The notes: generated from the letters alone by a model not told the origin. A DNA stretch of 64,000 bases from Alphaproteobacteria bacterium HGW-Alphaproteobacteria-7 (GCA_002842735.1 PHEB01000003.1:62001-126000), one strand, 5' to 3'; positions 9,662 through 18,694 are shown, numbered from the stretch's first letter. Numbers and translations: made by a program.

Positions 9662-11781
9662 CAGGCGACCTCTTGTGATGGTGGTTCAGGCGCAGTTTGG
9701 CCGGCCAGCAGCCGCGCAGCCTCGGCAATCGGCAGCGTCACGGTGAAGCGCGTGCCCAGCCCTTCGCGCGATTCCACCGCAACCCGCCCGCCCATCGCCT
9801 TGACGAGTTCGCGGGCTTCAAACGCGCCGATGCCGAACCCGCCCTGTTTCGATGATGTGAAGGGTTTGAACAGGCCGGTGCGGACGAATTCGGGGGTCAT
9901 GCCTTCGCCAGTATCAACCACTTCGATAATGCCATGCAGCCCATCACCAGCAACATCGAGGAACACCGGCGCGCCCGCTTCACTCGCATCAATCGCGTTC
10001 TGAACCAGGTGAATCAGCGCTTGTTCCAGACCTTCGCGGTTTCCCATCACCTCTACTGGCGTCTCTCGGGTCAGCATTACCGGGTGCACCGTGCGGAACC
10101 GCTCGGCAATCGCGCGAGCAAGCGCGGCAAGATCAATCGGCGCAAGATCGTGCACCTGCCCCGATCCATAGCGGCCCAGCCGAGCGAGCAAAGCCGAAAG
10201 CTTATCCGCCGAATTGCGCAGCGTGACGAGCATATCGGCGCGGAACGCAGGGTTATCGGCGTGCTTTTCGGCATTGGCCGCCAGCAGCGACAACTGGCTG
10301 ACAAGATTCTTGATATCGTGCATCACAAACGCGATGCGGCGGTTGAATTCATCGAACCGGCTGGCATCCATCAAGGCCTGTTGCCCGGCCTGTTCGGCCA
10401 GATAACTGGCAAGCTGCTGCCCTGCGACGCGCAGCAGATCGAAATCTTCCCAGTCGAGCTGGCGTTCAATCCGCGGCCGCGCGAGCACAATCGCACCCAC
10501 CAAGCGATCAAAATGGAGCAACGGCACCAGCGCCCACGCATCCTCGGCCTCCATCAGCCAAGCAGGCACCAGCGGCAGTTCCCCGTGATGATCGATACCC
10601 CGGCGCGCCTCATCAAAGGCCAGCACCAGGTTATGCTGTTCGATCAGGCCCGAAAACCCATAATCTGCCGCCGCAGCCGGAACCGCAATCGTCGGCCAGT
10701 TCCAGCGCGCGGTCAGTTCCAGCTGCGCTTCTTCGTTAGGCATCAACAACAACCCTGCCGGGCTTTCGGTAATGTCAGCCAATGCCTTGATCGCACGTTC
10801 GTGCAAACTTGCGGTGCCTGCCCCGGCGTGGCCGATGGTGCGGGTGAAGCGCAGCCATTCTTCGCGGTAATCGTAACGGTGCTGGAACAGATGCTTGGTC
10901 GCCATGACCCGCAGCCATCCCCTGACCCGCGCCGATGGCAGCGCGATTCCCGCGCCGACAATCGCCAGCACCACAAACATGACCTGACTCGCCCGGGCGA
11001 TGTCTCCGCCGATCAGCGCCAGTGATTTGGTCACCAGCACCATCAGCGCGAAGTAACCGCCGATCAGCAACAACGAGAGTGTGCGAAAGGTCACCGCGCG
11101 CGACGGATTAAACTGCACCCGCGGCCCTGAAGCGTTCATGCCAAGTGCAAACAGCCCCGCCATGATCCCGGCAAACAATCCGCGCATATCCGTAAGCCCA
11201 GCCGGATTTTGCCCGCTGAGATAGCTGATCGTACTGAGATTGAGATCATAGGCAAAAATGCCGGCCAGCGCGATTCCTGTCCAGCGCAGGATCGGGCGCA
11301 GGTTGTTTGCCGCCCCGGCATAGAGATTGTGGAGCAACATCAATGCCCCAATCGACACCAGCATATCGATGACGACGCGCACTTCGAACGCCGCGCGGGC
11401 GATTTCGGGAACTTCGCTCGCCCGCCACTGGAACAACAGCACCACGGGTTGCAACAGCTGCACCAGCACCAGCGCAATGATCACCGGGCGGATAGGTTTG
11501 AGGCTGTCGGCTCGTCCATCAGCAGAAAACAGGCAGAATATCGCCGCGATCAACGCCAGATTGCGGGCCATTGCCGCAGTGATTGCAGCACCGTGGTCTG
11601 GCCCAAGCCCGGCTGTCAGCGAGCACCACACGGCGCTGCACCCAGCCGCCGCCAGCAACGCGCCGCGATCCGGCCGCGCACGCTCACCATGCTGCCACAA
11701 CCACAGCATTGCGCCCGCGCTCAACACCGCGCCTGCCAGCCATGCCAGCGATGTCGCCAACGGCATGGGGGTGCCAGCCAT
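9661..11781 (-). CDS. prsK: Sensor histidine kinase PrsK (XrtA/PEP-CTERM system)
   Basis: This membrane histidine kinase has about 706 residues. The N-terminal third has about nine hydrophobic helices, followed by a GAF-like region (ESPAGLLLMPNEE to LASYLAEQAGQQAL). The H-box is FVMHDIKNLVSQLSLLAANAEKH, and the ATPase boxes are LVQNAIDASEAG, VDTGEGMTPEFV and GGFGIGAFEARELVKAMGG. This architecture is specific to PrsK. The ATG at 11781 lies 3 nt past the preceding glycosyltransferase stop, with GGTGA before it. A GTG at 11805 is less likely. It is coupled to prsR. Confidence 0.9.
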   Translation of the reverse strand: MAGTPMPLATSLAWLAGAVLSAGAMLWLWQHGERARPDRGALLAAAGCSAVWCSLTAGLGPDHGAAITAAMARNLALIAAIFCLFSADGRADSLKPIRPVIIALVLVQLLQPVVLLFQWRASEVPEIARAAFEVRVVIDMLVSIGALMLLHNLYAGAANNLRPILRWTGIALAGIFAYDLNLSTISYLSGQNPAGLTDMRGLFAGIMAGLFALGMNASGPRVQFNPSRAVTFRTLSLLLIGGYFALMVLVTKSLALIGGDIARASQVMFVVLAIVGAGIALPSARVRGWLRVMATKHLFQHRYDYREEWLRFTRTIGHAGAGTASLHERAIKALADITESPAGLLLMPNEEAQLELTARWNWPTIAVPAAAADYGFSGLIEQHNLVLAFDEARRGIDHHGELPLVPAWLMEAEDAWALVPLLHFDRLVGAIVLARPRIERQLDWEDFDLLRVAGQQLASYLAEQAGQQALMDASRFDEFNRRIAFVMHDIKNLVSQLSLLAANAEKHADNPAFRADMLVTLRNSADKLSALLARLGRYGSGQVHDLAPIDLAALARAIAERFRTVHPVMLTRETPVEVMGNREGLEQALIHLVQNAIDASEAGAPVFLDVAGDGLHGIIEVVDTGEGMTPEFVRTGLFKPFTSSKQGGFGIGAFEARELVKAMGGRVAVESREGLGTRFTVTLPIAEAARLLAGQTAPEPPSQEVA

Positions 11782-11783
11782 GA

Positions 11784-13169
11784 TCACCGTGCACCCTCCG
11801 GCCACAGGATCACGCGAATGGTCTGCAACAGGATCACGAAATCGAGGAAGGGCGTATAATTCTTGGCGTAATACAGATCATATTCCAGCTTGCAGCGGCT
11901 ATCTTCTACTGACGCGCCATAGGGGTAATTGATCTGCGCCCAGCCGGTGATCCCGGGTTTGACCATGTGCCGTTCGCCATAGAACGGGATTTCCTCTTCA
12001 AGACTTTCGACGAAAGACGGCACTTCGGGGCGCGGGCCGACGAAACTCATCTGGCCTTTAAGCACGCTCCACGTCTGCGGCAGTTCATCGATCCTGACCT
12101 TGCGGATAAACCGGCCCAGCCGGGTGATGCGCGGATCGTTTTCCTCGGCCCACTTGGCCCCGTCCTTCTCGGCATCGGTGCGCATTGACCGCAGTTTGAT
12201 CAGCGTGAACGTCTGGCCAAACAGGCCGACGCGCTGCTGACGGAAAAACGCCGGGCCTTTGCTGTCAAGCTTCACCAGAGCCGCAAACAGCGCGATAAGC
12301 GGGAGCGTCAGCGCGAGCAGGATGACGCTCGCGGTGATATCGAACACACGCTTGACCGCGCTCGAAAACATCCGCCCGCTGGAAAACCCGTCAGAAAAAA
12401 TCAGCCAGCTGGGATTGATGGTGTCGAGATCGACGCGCCCCGTTTCGCGTTCGATAAAGCTGGAAAAATCATTGACGTGGATACCCTTGGTCTTGATCCG
12501 CAGCAGGTCTTTCAGCGGCAGGGCATTGCGGCGTTCCTGCAAGGCGAGCACCACTTCGCTCACGCCGAGATTTTCGACGAACCGGCCCAGATCGTGGATC
12601 GCCGACCGCGGAATCGCTTCTTCGACAACACGCGTGTCGTCGCTCATCGCGATATAGGCGACAATCGCGAAGCCGGTTTCAGGCTTTTCGGCCAATTCGC
12701 GCAACCGCTGCGCCCGGTCGCCCGCGCCCAGCACCATTACGCGGCGGCGAAAGGCGGAAGAGCCGAGGAAGCTGTTGAGTAGCAAACGATCCACCACCAG
12801 CACGAAGATGGCGAAGCCCATCGTGTAAAGCAGGGTTGAACGCCAGAACAGGTCGCTCGGGATGATAAAGTCGATCACCGCCAGCGTGATGATTCCCAGG
12901 CTGATTGCCACCAGCACCCGCGCGCCCGCAAAACGCAAACTGCGCAGCGCATTAGGGCCGTAAACACCGACCGAAATCATCGCGAGCCAGATCACCGCCG
13001 CAGTCCCGATCAACGCAATCCAGCGATCGGCAAGGCTGCCGACATCCATGCCGATCTGATGCGCGCGCAGTTGCCACGCCGCTTCGCTCGCCAATATCAG
13101 CAAGCCGAGATCAAGCAGACCGAGCAGCAGCACGGCGTGAGGGATATAATGCTTGAACAGGCGGATCAT
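11784..13169 (-). CDS. XrtA/PEP-CTERM system sugar transferase (EpsB-like polyprenyl glycosylphosphotransferase)
   Basis: This 461-residue enzyme would start exopolysaccharide repeat-unit assembly by moving a sugar phosphate to undecaprenyl phosphate at the inner membrane. It has four or five N-terminal helices, a CoA-binding-like middle (RRRVMVLGAGDRAQRLRELAEKP) and the bacterial sugar transferase domain from about residue 265: KRVFDITASVILL, FFRQQRVGLFGQTFTLIKLRSM, DELPQTWSVLKGQMSFVGPRPE and MVKPGITGWAQINYPYG. The gene heads the prsK-prsR-prsT operon, which supports assignment to the PEP-CTERM-specific TIGR03013 type. No exosortase gene lies in the window. Confidence 0.88.
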   Translation of the reverse strand: MIRLFKHYIPHAVLLLGLLDLGLLILASEAAWQLRAHQIGMDVGSLADRWIALIGTAAVIWLAMISVGVYGPNALRSLRFAGARVLVAISLGIITLAVIDFIIPSDLFWRSTLLYTMGFAIFVLVVDRLLLNSFLGSSAFRRRVMVLGAGDRAQRLRELAEKPETGFAIVAYIAMSDDTRVVEEAIPRSAIHDLGRFVENLGVSEVVLALQERRNALPLKDLLRIKTKGIHVNDFSSFIERETGRVDLDTINPSWLIFSDGFSSGRMFSSAVKRVFDITASVILLALTLPLIALFAALVKLDSKGPAFFRQQRVGLFGQTFTLIKLRSMRTDAEKDGAKWAEENDPRITRLGRFIRKVRIDELPQTWSVLKGQMSFVGPRPEVPSFVESLEEEIPFYGERHMVKPGITGWAQINYPYGASVEDSRCKLEYDLYYAKNYTPFLDFVILLQTIRVILWPEGAR

Positions 13170-13230
13170 GACAGGGCGGGCCTTTGGTGCTTGGCTGCGC
13201 CGTGTTTTAACGCTGAGACCTTAAGTGTCG

Positions 13231-13241
13231 GTAAACTTTAC
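13231..13241. promoter_or_regulatory. GTAAACTTTAC inverted motif before the PEP-CTERM operon
   Basis: GTAAA-C-TTTAC is a perfect short inverted repeat 62 nt upstream of the EpsB-like start. The same half-sites occur upstream of isocitrate lyase at 14657-14670. It could be an operator for the adjacent ScfR/RamB-type regulator, or part of a promoter. No protein-binding evidence is available. Confidence 0.3.
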
Positions 13242-13291
13242 ACCGCCCACTGACTCGCGGTTTTCTGCTGCATATGACGGTTAATACCGCG

Positions 13292-14647
13292 TCAGGAACC
13301 GGGTCGCAGTCGTGGCAACACGCTCGCCAAGCGTGCCGGTGCGGGCGTCAGGCATTCCGTCCGCCCACAACGCAGGCAAGGCGTGCCCAGCGGCACCGCA
13401 TCCGCGCGGTCCAGCGAAATCCCGCGCGCGTGGGCCAGATCGCCCGCAAAGCGCGCTTCGATCGCCAGCACCACAGCGCTGCGGCCCGCACACATCACCC
13501 CGTCGCCATCGACCGTGCGGGTGATGGTGAACCAGTGCCGCGCAGTGCCTTCGCCTTCCCCGAAAGTCACTGCCTGCGTCAGCACTGTGCCGGGCCGTTC
13601 AAAAGCCGCGAATGGCACCCATGCTGGCCAGAGCGCGCCTTCGAGCGGGTAAATCGCGCCGCTGCCGCCCGCCGTGAAGTGGGTCAACCGTCCGGCGCGA
13701 TCAATCGTTGCGGTGAAGAACGGCAGCCCGCGCTCTCCCACCCGGCCCAATGTGGTCAGGCGCTGTGCCACCTGATCAAAGCTGACAGCAAAGCGGCGTT
13801 GCAGCACTGCCAGATCATATCCGGTCGCCTCGCAAGCCCGCATAAACCGGCGGTAAGGCAGCAGCAGCGCGCCCGCCAGGTAATCGCTGATGTGCTCACG
13901 CAAATGGTCGCGCGCTTCGGTCGATGCGAGGTTCGCACCTGCTACCAGCGCTTCAATCGCCTCACGCATTTCGAGCGTGCCGACCTGCCGCGCAATCTGG
14001 AAACGGCGTGCCGCGCCCGGCAGCATCTCGGACAATTGCAATTGGCGCGCATGCAGGTCGAGCCGGTGCACCTGCCCCGGCATCACCTCGGCCGGAAGGA
14101 TGCGCACCGACAGTTGGTGCTTTTCGCGCAGCCGCTCGCTCAGCGCGGCGCTGATTTCCCCGCGCGACAGGCGCAGTTCATCAGCAAGGGCTTCGGCGGC
14201 GTGATCGAGATCAGCAAAATGGTTTTGCCAGCGTTCGATCACGCGGCGCGCGGCGGCGGTGGCATCTTCGGCCTCGGCCCGCCCACCACTTCCACTACTG
14301 TCATAAAGACGCGCAAATGCTGCTGCAATCTGGGGAGCGGCGGACAGGAATTCCTGCACTTCCTCGCGGTCGATCCCCAGATCGGAAAAACGTTTATCCG
14401 CCATCCGCCGGATCAGCCCGTCGATCCCGCCAATCGCATCGTCCTCACGCAGGGAACGCGGGTCAAAATCGAACCGTTCGATCACCCGCACCAGCACCTT
14501 GGCCGATAGCGGGCGCTGATTGCGTTCGATAAGATTGAGATAGGACGGAGAGATGCCCAGCGCTGATGCCATCGCGGCCTGGGTAAAGCCTTCGCGCTTG
14601 CGCAAGCGGCGCAGCGCCGGGCCAGCGAGGAGATTGGTGTCGGACAT
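13292..14647 (-). CDS. XRE-family short-chain acyl-responsive regulator (ScfR/RamB type)
   Basis: This cytoplasmic regulator has 451 residues. The N-terminal HTH is RLRKREGFTQAAMASALGISPSYLNLIERNQRPLS (residues 13-47). An IrrE/ImmA-like central region follows (ARDHLREHISDYLAGALLLPYRRFM), then a DUF2083-type C-terminus with the paired cysteines TPCLRCGRTEC. This architecture is that of ScfR/RamB/MccR-type regulators, which respond to acyl-CoA or acetate status and control glyoxylate or propionate genes. It is divergent from aceA with 179 nt between, so it probably controls aceA. The ligand is inferred only. Confidence 0.85.
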   Translation of the reverse strand: MSDTNLLAGPALRRLRKREGFTQAAMASALGISPSYLNLIERNQRPLSAKVLVRVIERFDFDPRSLREDDAIGGIDGLIRRMADKRFSDLGIDREEVQEFLSAAPQIAAAFARLYDSSGSGGRAEAEDATAAARRVIERWQNHFADLDHAAEALADELRLSRGEISAALSERLREKHQLSVRILPAEVMPGQVHRLDLHARQLQLSEMLPGAARRFQIARQVGTLEMREAIEALVAGANLASTEARDHLREHISDYLAGALLLPYRRFMRACEATGYDLAVLQRRFAVSFDQVAQRLTTLGRVGERGLPFFTATIDRAGRLTHFTAGGSGAIYPLEGALWPAWVPFAAFERPGTVLTQAVTFGEGEGTARHWFTITRTVDGDGVMCAGRSAVVLAIEARFAGDLAHARGISLDRADAVPLGTPCLRCGRTECLTPAPARLASVLPRLRPGS

Positions 14648-14656
14648 GGCTGCTTT

Positions 14657-14680
14657 GTAAATAACTTTACTGCTTTACAC
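14657..14680. promoter_or_regulatory. Candidate operator between the ScfR-type regulator and aceA
   Basis: GTAAATAACTTTAC (14657-14670) is an inverted repeat of GTAAA around 4 nt. Another CTTTACAC half-site follows at 14673-14680. The arrangement recalls the AAAGTTTGCAAA-like sites of RamB. It overlaps the likely promoter of the regulator and lies 147 nt before aceA. Confidence 0.4.
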
Positions 14681-14826
14681 AAGATCAGAGCCAAAAGTCT
14701 GCATAGCCACACGATTTTCTGTAAGTTTTCCTGTTATGCTGCGCCGCACCATGGCACGGCCTGCTCATCCGAAGGTGCAATTCCTACCAGACCTGCACCA
14801 CTGCCCAGAACGGACAGGAGAAGCAT

Positions 14827-16425
14827 ATGACCTACCACAACACCATCACCCACATGCGCGACATCGTTGCCGCCAATGGGCCAAGCTGGGCCGCAATCGA
14901 TCCCGAAAGCGCCGCGCGCATGGCGACCCAGAACCGTTTCGCCACCGGGCTCGACATCGCCAAATACACCGCGAAGATCATGCGCGCCGATATGGCGGCC
15001 TATGATGCCGACCCGGCGCAATACACCCAGTCGCTCGGCTGCTGGCACGGTTTCATCGCGCAGCAGAAAATGATCGCGATCAAAAAGCATTTCGGCACGA
15101 CCAAGCAGCGTTACCTGTATCTGTCGGGCTGGATGATCGCCGCGCTGCGCAGCGAATTCGGCCCGCTGCCCGATCAGTCGATGCACGAGAAAACCTCGGT
15201 GCCTGCGCTGATTGCCGAACTCTACACCTTCCTCAAGCAGGCTGATGCACGCGAGCTCGGCGGGATGTTCCGTTCGCTCGACGCGGCCCGCGCGGCGGGT
15301 GACGCGGTCGAAGCCAAACGGCTCGAAAACGCCATCGACAATTACGAAACCCACGTCGTGCCGATCATCGCCGATATCGACGCAGGCTTCGGCAATGCCG
15401 AGGCGACCTACCTGCTCGCCAAGAAGATGATCGAGGCAGGCGCCTGCGCTCTCCAGATCGAAAATCAGGTGTCGGACGAAAAACAGTGTGGCCACCAGGA
15501 CGGCAAAGTCACCGTGCCGCACGAGGATTTCCTCCAGAAAATCCGTGCCTGCCGCCATGCCTTCCTGGAACTGGGCGTGGACGACGGGATCATCGTTGCC
15601 CGTACTGATTCGCTCGGCGCTGGCCTGACCAAGCAGATCGCGTTCTCGAAAGAGCCCGGCGATCTGGGCGACCAGTACAACGCCTTCCTCGATGCCGATG
15701 AAGTTGACCCTGCCAACATAACCAATGGTCAGGTGTTCATCAGCCGCGATGGCAAGCTGCTCGCGCCCAAGCGTCTGCCGTCGAACCTTTACCAGTTCCG
15801 CCCCGGCACCGGGGTTGACCGGGTGGTGCTCGACTGCATCACCTCGCTCCAGAACGGCGCTGACCTGCTGTGGATTGAAACCGAAAAGCCGCATGTCGAA
15901 CAGATCGCCGAAATGGTTGATCGCATCCGCGAAGTCGTGCCGAACGCGAAGCTCGTCTACAACAACTCGCCGAGCTTCAACTGGACGCTCAACTTCCGTC
16001 AGCAGGTGTTCGATGCCTGGGTCGAAGCAGGCAAGGACGTGTCGGCCTATGACCGCGCCAAGCTGATGAGTGTCGATTATGACACCACTGAACTGGCCGC
16101 CGAAGCCGACGAGAAGATCCGCACCTTCCAGCGCGATGGCGCGGCGCGGGCGGGGATTTTCCACCACCTCATCACCCTGCCGACCTATCACACCGCGGCG
16201 CTCAGCACCGACAATCTCGCCCGCGAATATTTCGGCGAGCAGGCAATGCTCGGCTACGTAAAGAACGTGCAGCGCGAGGAAATCCGTCAGGGCATCGCCT
16301 GTGTGAAGCACCAGAACATGTCGGGCAGCGACATTGGCGATGATCACAAGGAATACTTCGCCGGTGAGGCCGCCTTAAAGGCTGGCGGCGCGCACAATAC
16401 GATGAACCAGTTCGAGGCAGCATAA
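14827..16425 (+). CDS. aceA: Isocitrate lyase
   Basis: This is the glyoxylate-shunt enzyme, cleaving isocitrate to glyoxylate and succinate. At 532 residues it matches the long Pseudomonas-type isocitrate lyase, not the 430-residue E. coli type. The catalytic signature is KQCGHQ with C221. Other markers are IADIDAGFGNAEATYLLAKKMIEAGACALQIENQ and the C-terminal QFEAA. AGGAGA lies before the ATG. It is divergent from an ScfR/RamB-type regulator and followed by a hairpin at 16497-16537. Expression on C2 or fatty acid substrates is expected from the family. Confidence 0.95.
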   Translation: MTYHNTITHMRDIVAANGPSWAAIDPESAARMATQNRFATGLDIAKYTAKIMRADMAAYDADPAQYTQSLGCWHGFIAQQKMIAIKKHFGTTKQRYLYLSGWMIAALRSEFGPLPDQSMHEKTSVPALIAELYTFLKQADARELGGMFRSLDAARAAGDAVEAKRLENAIDNYETHVVPIIADIDAGFGNAEATYLLAKKMIEAGACALQIENQVSDEKQCGHQDGKVTVPHEDFLQKIRACRHAFLELGVDDGIIVARTDSLGAGLTKQIAFSKEPGDLGDQYNAFLDADEVDPANITNGQVFISRDGKLLAPKRLPSNLYQFRPGTGVDRVVLDCITSLQNGADLLWIETEKPHVEQIAEMVDRIREVVPNAKLVYNNSPSFNWTLNFRQQVFDAWVEAGKDVSAYDRAKLMSVDYDTTELAAEADEKIRTFQRDGAARAGIFHHLITLPTYHTAALSTDNLAREYFGEQAMLGYVKNVQREEIRQGIACVKHQNMSGSDIGDDHKEYFAGEAALKAGGAHNTMNQFEAA

Positions 16426-16496
16426 ACGCAGCCTCACCGCAGGTGGGATGCTGCATGGCCGCGGATGACGGTCAGCAGCAAGAGGATGCCACATGA

Positions 16497-16537
16497 CAGC
16501 CAACCGGAAATCGCGCTTGCCGCCTTCCGGTTGGCTG
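16497..16537 (+). terminator. 13-bp perfect hairpin downstream of aceA
   Basis: CAGCCAACCGGAA (16497-16509) and its exact reverse complement (16525-16537) flank a 15-nt loop. No T run follows, so this could be a weak terminator, a 3' stability element or an attenuator before the small downstream ORF. Confidence 0.5.
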
Positions 16538-16583
16538 CCGAAACGCCTAAGCGCGCAAGGGTGCAAGCCGCCCGAGGAGACTG

Positions 16584-16772
16584 ATGATGAGCGATACTGA
16601 TACCCCCAAGACCGAGCCCGCCCGCGCCCGCGCGCTGCTGTCGACCGCCGACATGAAGCTGCTGCGCCGCGCGCTGGAAAGCCACGCCCGCGCGACCGAA
16701 GACCGCGAGGAGCTGGCGAAGATCAACGCGCTGCACCACCGGCTCGGCACCTACGTGCCGGATTCGGAATAA
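16584..16772 (+). CDS. Small conserved hypothetical protein
   Basis: This is a charged, helical 62-residue protein of unknown function. It contains STADMKLLRRALESHARATEDREELAKINALHHRLGTYV, which looks like one or two amphipathic helices. A strong GAGGAG site precedes tandem ATGs at 16584 and 16587. It lies 158 nt after aceA and is followed by a clear terminator, so it may be co-transcribed with aceA. I recognise no family. Confidence 0.65.
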   Translation: MMSDTDTPKTEPARARALLSTADMKLLRRALESHARATEDREELAKINALHHRLGTYVPDSE

Positions 16773-16806
16773 CCCCGTTCAACAATTCTCCTGGGGAGGA
16801 GAAACG

Positions 16807-16853
16807 GCCGCCGGAATGCTCCTTTACCGGGGCGATCCGGCGGCTGAATTTTT
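16807..16853 (+). terminator. Rho-independent terminator after the aceA/small-ORF unit
   Basis: A 9-bp stem, GCCGCCGGA (16807-16815) with TCCGGCGGC (16836-16844), is followed by TGAATTTTT. It lies 34 nt beyond the small ORF. Confidence 0.8.
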
Positions 16854-16994
16854 AAATGTGCCGATGCCTACGCCCTGAAGCCCAATCGGTTGCGCAGCAA
16901 CCGCAAGGCCGACCGGCCGCCCGCAGCGATGCGACCATCAGGTCGCGTGAGCGAGGATTTCGCATCGCGGACGCGATGCGGAACACAAAAACTC

Positions 16995-18320
16995 CTAGCC
17001 GCCAACCTTCGCCATCAGATCGAGTGTGGTCGCCGTCAACGCCTCCGTCGCAGTCGCGATCACCACGGGGGCGTCGGGTGCCCAGAATGGCGAGTGGAGC
17101 GACGGAAGTTCGATCTCGCCGCGCTCCGATTTCGCCCATTCGCTCGGCCGCACCCCACCAACCCAGAAAATCAACGATTGGACGTTGTCAGGATCAGCGC
17201 GGCGGAACTGGCTGAAATCCTCACCCCCCATCACGCTCGGCGCTTCAAACACGCGGCCTTCGAACCGGGTTTTCAGCCCTGCCATGACCTGATCGGTGAA
17301 TTCGGGGTTGTTGTATGTCGCCGGGGTATAGGGGTCTGACACAGTCACCTTGGGCAGCTTGTCCTCGGGCATTCCGGCGGCCAGCGCCTCTCCCTTGGCG
17401 ATCCGGGCGATGCCGTCGAGCAGCTGCTTGCGCGCCTCGTCGGTGTAGCTGCGCACGGTGATTTGCAGCCGTGCTTCATCGGGAATGATGTTGTGCTTTG
17501 ACCCGGCCTGAAAGCTGCCGACTGTCACCACCCCCGGTTCAAGCGGGTTCAATTCACGGCTCACCAGCGTTTGCAACCGGCTGACGATGCTGGCGGCGAC
17601 CACGATCGGGTCTTTGGCGGTATGCGGATAGGCTCCGTGTCCGCCGACGCCGGGAACCACCACATCGACGCTGTCGACATTCGCCAGCGCAAAGCCTTTC
17701 GAATAGGCGATCACCCCAGCAGGGGCCTGCGCTGCATCGTGAAAGGCCAGCACGTAATCAGGCTTGGGGAAACGGGTGTAAAGTCCGTCTTCGATCATCG
17801 CGAGTGCGCCTTCGCCGATCTCCTCAGCCGGTTGCAGGATCATCACCAGCGTGCCCGACCATTGATCGCGGCGTTCGGAAAGCAATTGCGCGGTGCCGAT
17901 CCAGGCCGCCATGTGGGTATCATGGCCGCAGGCGTGCATCACCCCGGTTTCGATCCCGGTGGCAGGCACCGCGCGGCGGGTTGAGGCATAGGGCAGCCCG
18001 GTCTGTTCGATCACCGGCAATCCGTCCATATCGGCGCGCAGCATGACGGTGGGGCCTTCGCCGTTTTTCATCACCGCAACCACGCCAGTTTTGCCGACCC
18101 CTTCGGTTACGTCAAACCCCAGCGCTCGGGCGCGGGCGGCGAGTTTCTTGGCGGTTTCAAACTCCTGGAACGACAGTTCGGGATTGGCGTGCAAATCCTG
18201 ATAGAGTTCGACCAGAGCGGGCAAATCAGCCGCCACCGCTTCGCGCAGATCGTCAGCCTGCGCCGGTGCCGCCAACAGCGCCAGCGCGCTTGCCCCGGCT
18301 AGGATTGTCTTTAACCGCAT
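16995..18320 (-). CDS. Secreted M20-family amidohydrolase/peptidase
   Basis: This 441-residue M20D-type metal-dependent amidohydrolase (N-acyl-amino-acid or aminoacylase-like) has a signal peptide, MRLKTILAGASALALLAAPAQA, so it acts outside the cytoplasm. Metal-site motifs include HANPELSFQE, MLRADMDGLPV, HACGHDTHMA (metal ligands) and the catalytic-type LQPAEEIGEGA; GGHGAYPHTAKDPI belongs to the dimerisation domain and MGGEDFSQF is near the C-terminus. The ATG at 18320 has GAGGGGAACGTT before it. The substrate is unknown. Confidence 0.9.
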   Translation of the reverse strand: MRLKTILAGASALALLAAPAQADDLREAVAADLPALVELYQDLHANPELSFQEFETAKKLAARARALGFDVTEGVGKTGVVAVMKNGEGPTVMLRADMDGLPVIEQTGLPYASTRRAVPATGIETGVMHACGHDTHMAAWIGTAQLLSERRDQWSGTLVMILQPAEEIGEGALAMIEDGLYTRFPKPDYVLAFHDAAQAPAGVIAYSKGFALANVDSVDVVVPGVGGHGAYPHTAKDPIVVAASIVSRLQTLVSRELNPLEPGVVTVGSFQAGSKHNIIPDEARLQITVRSYTDEARKQLLDGIARIAKGEALAAGMPEDKLPKVTVSDPYTPATYNNPEFTDQVMAGLKTRFEGRVFEAPSVMGGEDFSQFRRADPDNVQSLIFWVGGVRPSEWAKSERGEIELPSLHSPFWAPDAPVVIATATEALTATTLDLMAKVGG

Positions 18321-18415
18321 AACGTTCCCCTCAATGACAGGGCTCGAACGTGTCCCTTGGCGAAGGCTACCCAATTTCGTGGGGCCTGCACAAGCGGTTT
18401 ATGGGAAAGCGGCGG

Positions 18416-18473
18416 TGGTGCCCCTGGCCAGACTCGAACTGGCACTTCTTTCGAAACTCGATTTTGAGTGGGG
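18416..18473 (-). pseudogene. 3' half of split tRNA-Leu(CAA), left element junction
   Basis: On the minus strand this reads from the anticodon loop CTCAAAA through TCGAG, the variable arm, the T arm AGTTCGAGTCT and the acceptor strand CAGGGGC plus encoded CCA. CAGGGGC pairs with GCCCCTG of the 5' half at 25797-25838, so both halves came from one tRNA-Leu. The gene is interrupted by the integrative element at the anticodon loop. Confidence 0.85.
18459..18473. repeat. att core, left copy
   Basis: CGATTTTGAGTGGGG is identical to 25797-25811. The match ends at both sides (T and T here, G and C at the other copy), so the core is exactly 15 bp. Confidence 0.85.
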
Positions 18474-18528
18474 TGAGGCTATATTAAGTATATGATTTAG
18501 AAAGATATTTTTTTGAAAATCGAATTTT

Positions 18529-18567
18529 TGTGTAAGGATTTGTGTAAGTGTGTAAGACTTGTGTAAG
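18529..18567 (+). repeat. Four TGTGTAAG arm-type integrase repeats (left arm)
   Basis: TGTGTAAG occurs at 18529-18536, 18541-18548, 18549-18556 and 18560-18567, all in one orientation. Two more lie by the right end at 25704 and 25715. The last pair here has the same TGTGTAAG-ACT-TGTGTAAG spacing as the right-arm pair. Integrase arm sites show this pattern. Confidence 0.65.
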
Positions 18568-18694
18568 GCTTTCCCACAAATAGTAGGGCGCGCCTAAGTC
18601 CATATTTCGCCTTTCGCAGAACTCCTCTCCTCTGTCCAGAAATGATCGCTGATTGATCTGCACCGAAGCCCGGCTGCCGGTTGCTTCGATGCAG

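Noticed and set aside
8042-10003. 653-codon plus-strand frame
   Set aside because: Antisense to prsT and prsR, which have full domain signatures; no recognisable protein in this frame.
13170-13291. Sigma-54 promoter before the PEP-CTERM operon
   Set aside because: No GG-N10-GC element with the right spacing was found on the minus strand.
14734-16347. 537-codon minus-strand frame opposite isocitrate lyase
   Set aside because: A shadow of the third-position GC bias of aceA; no motif.
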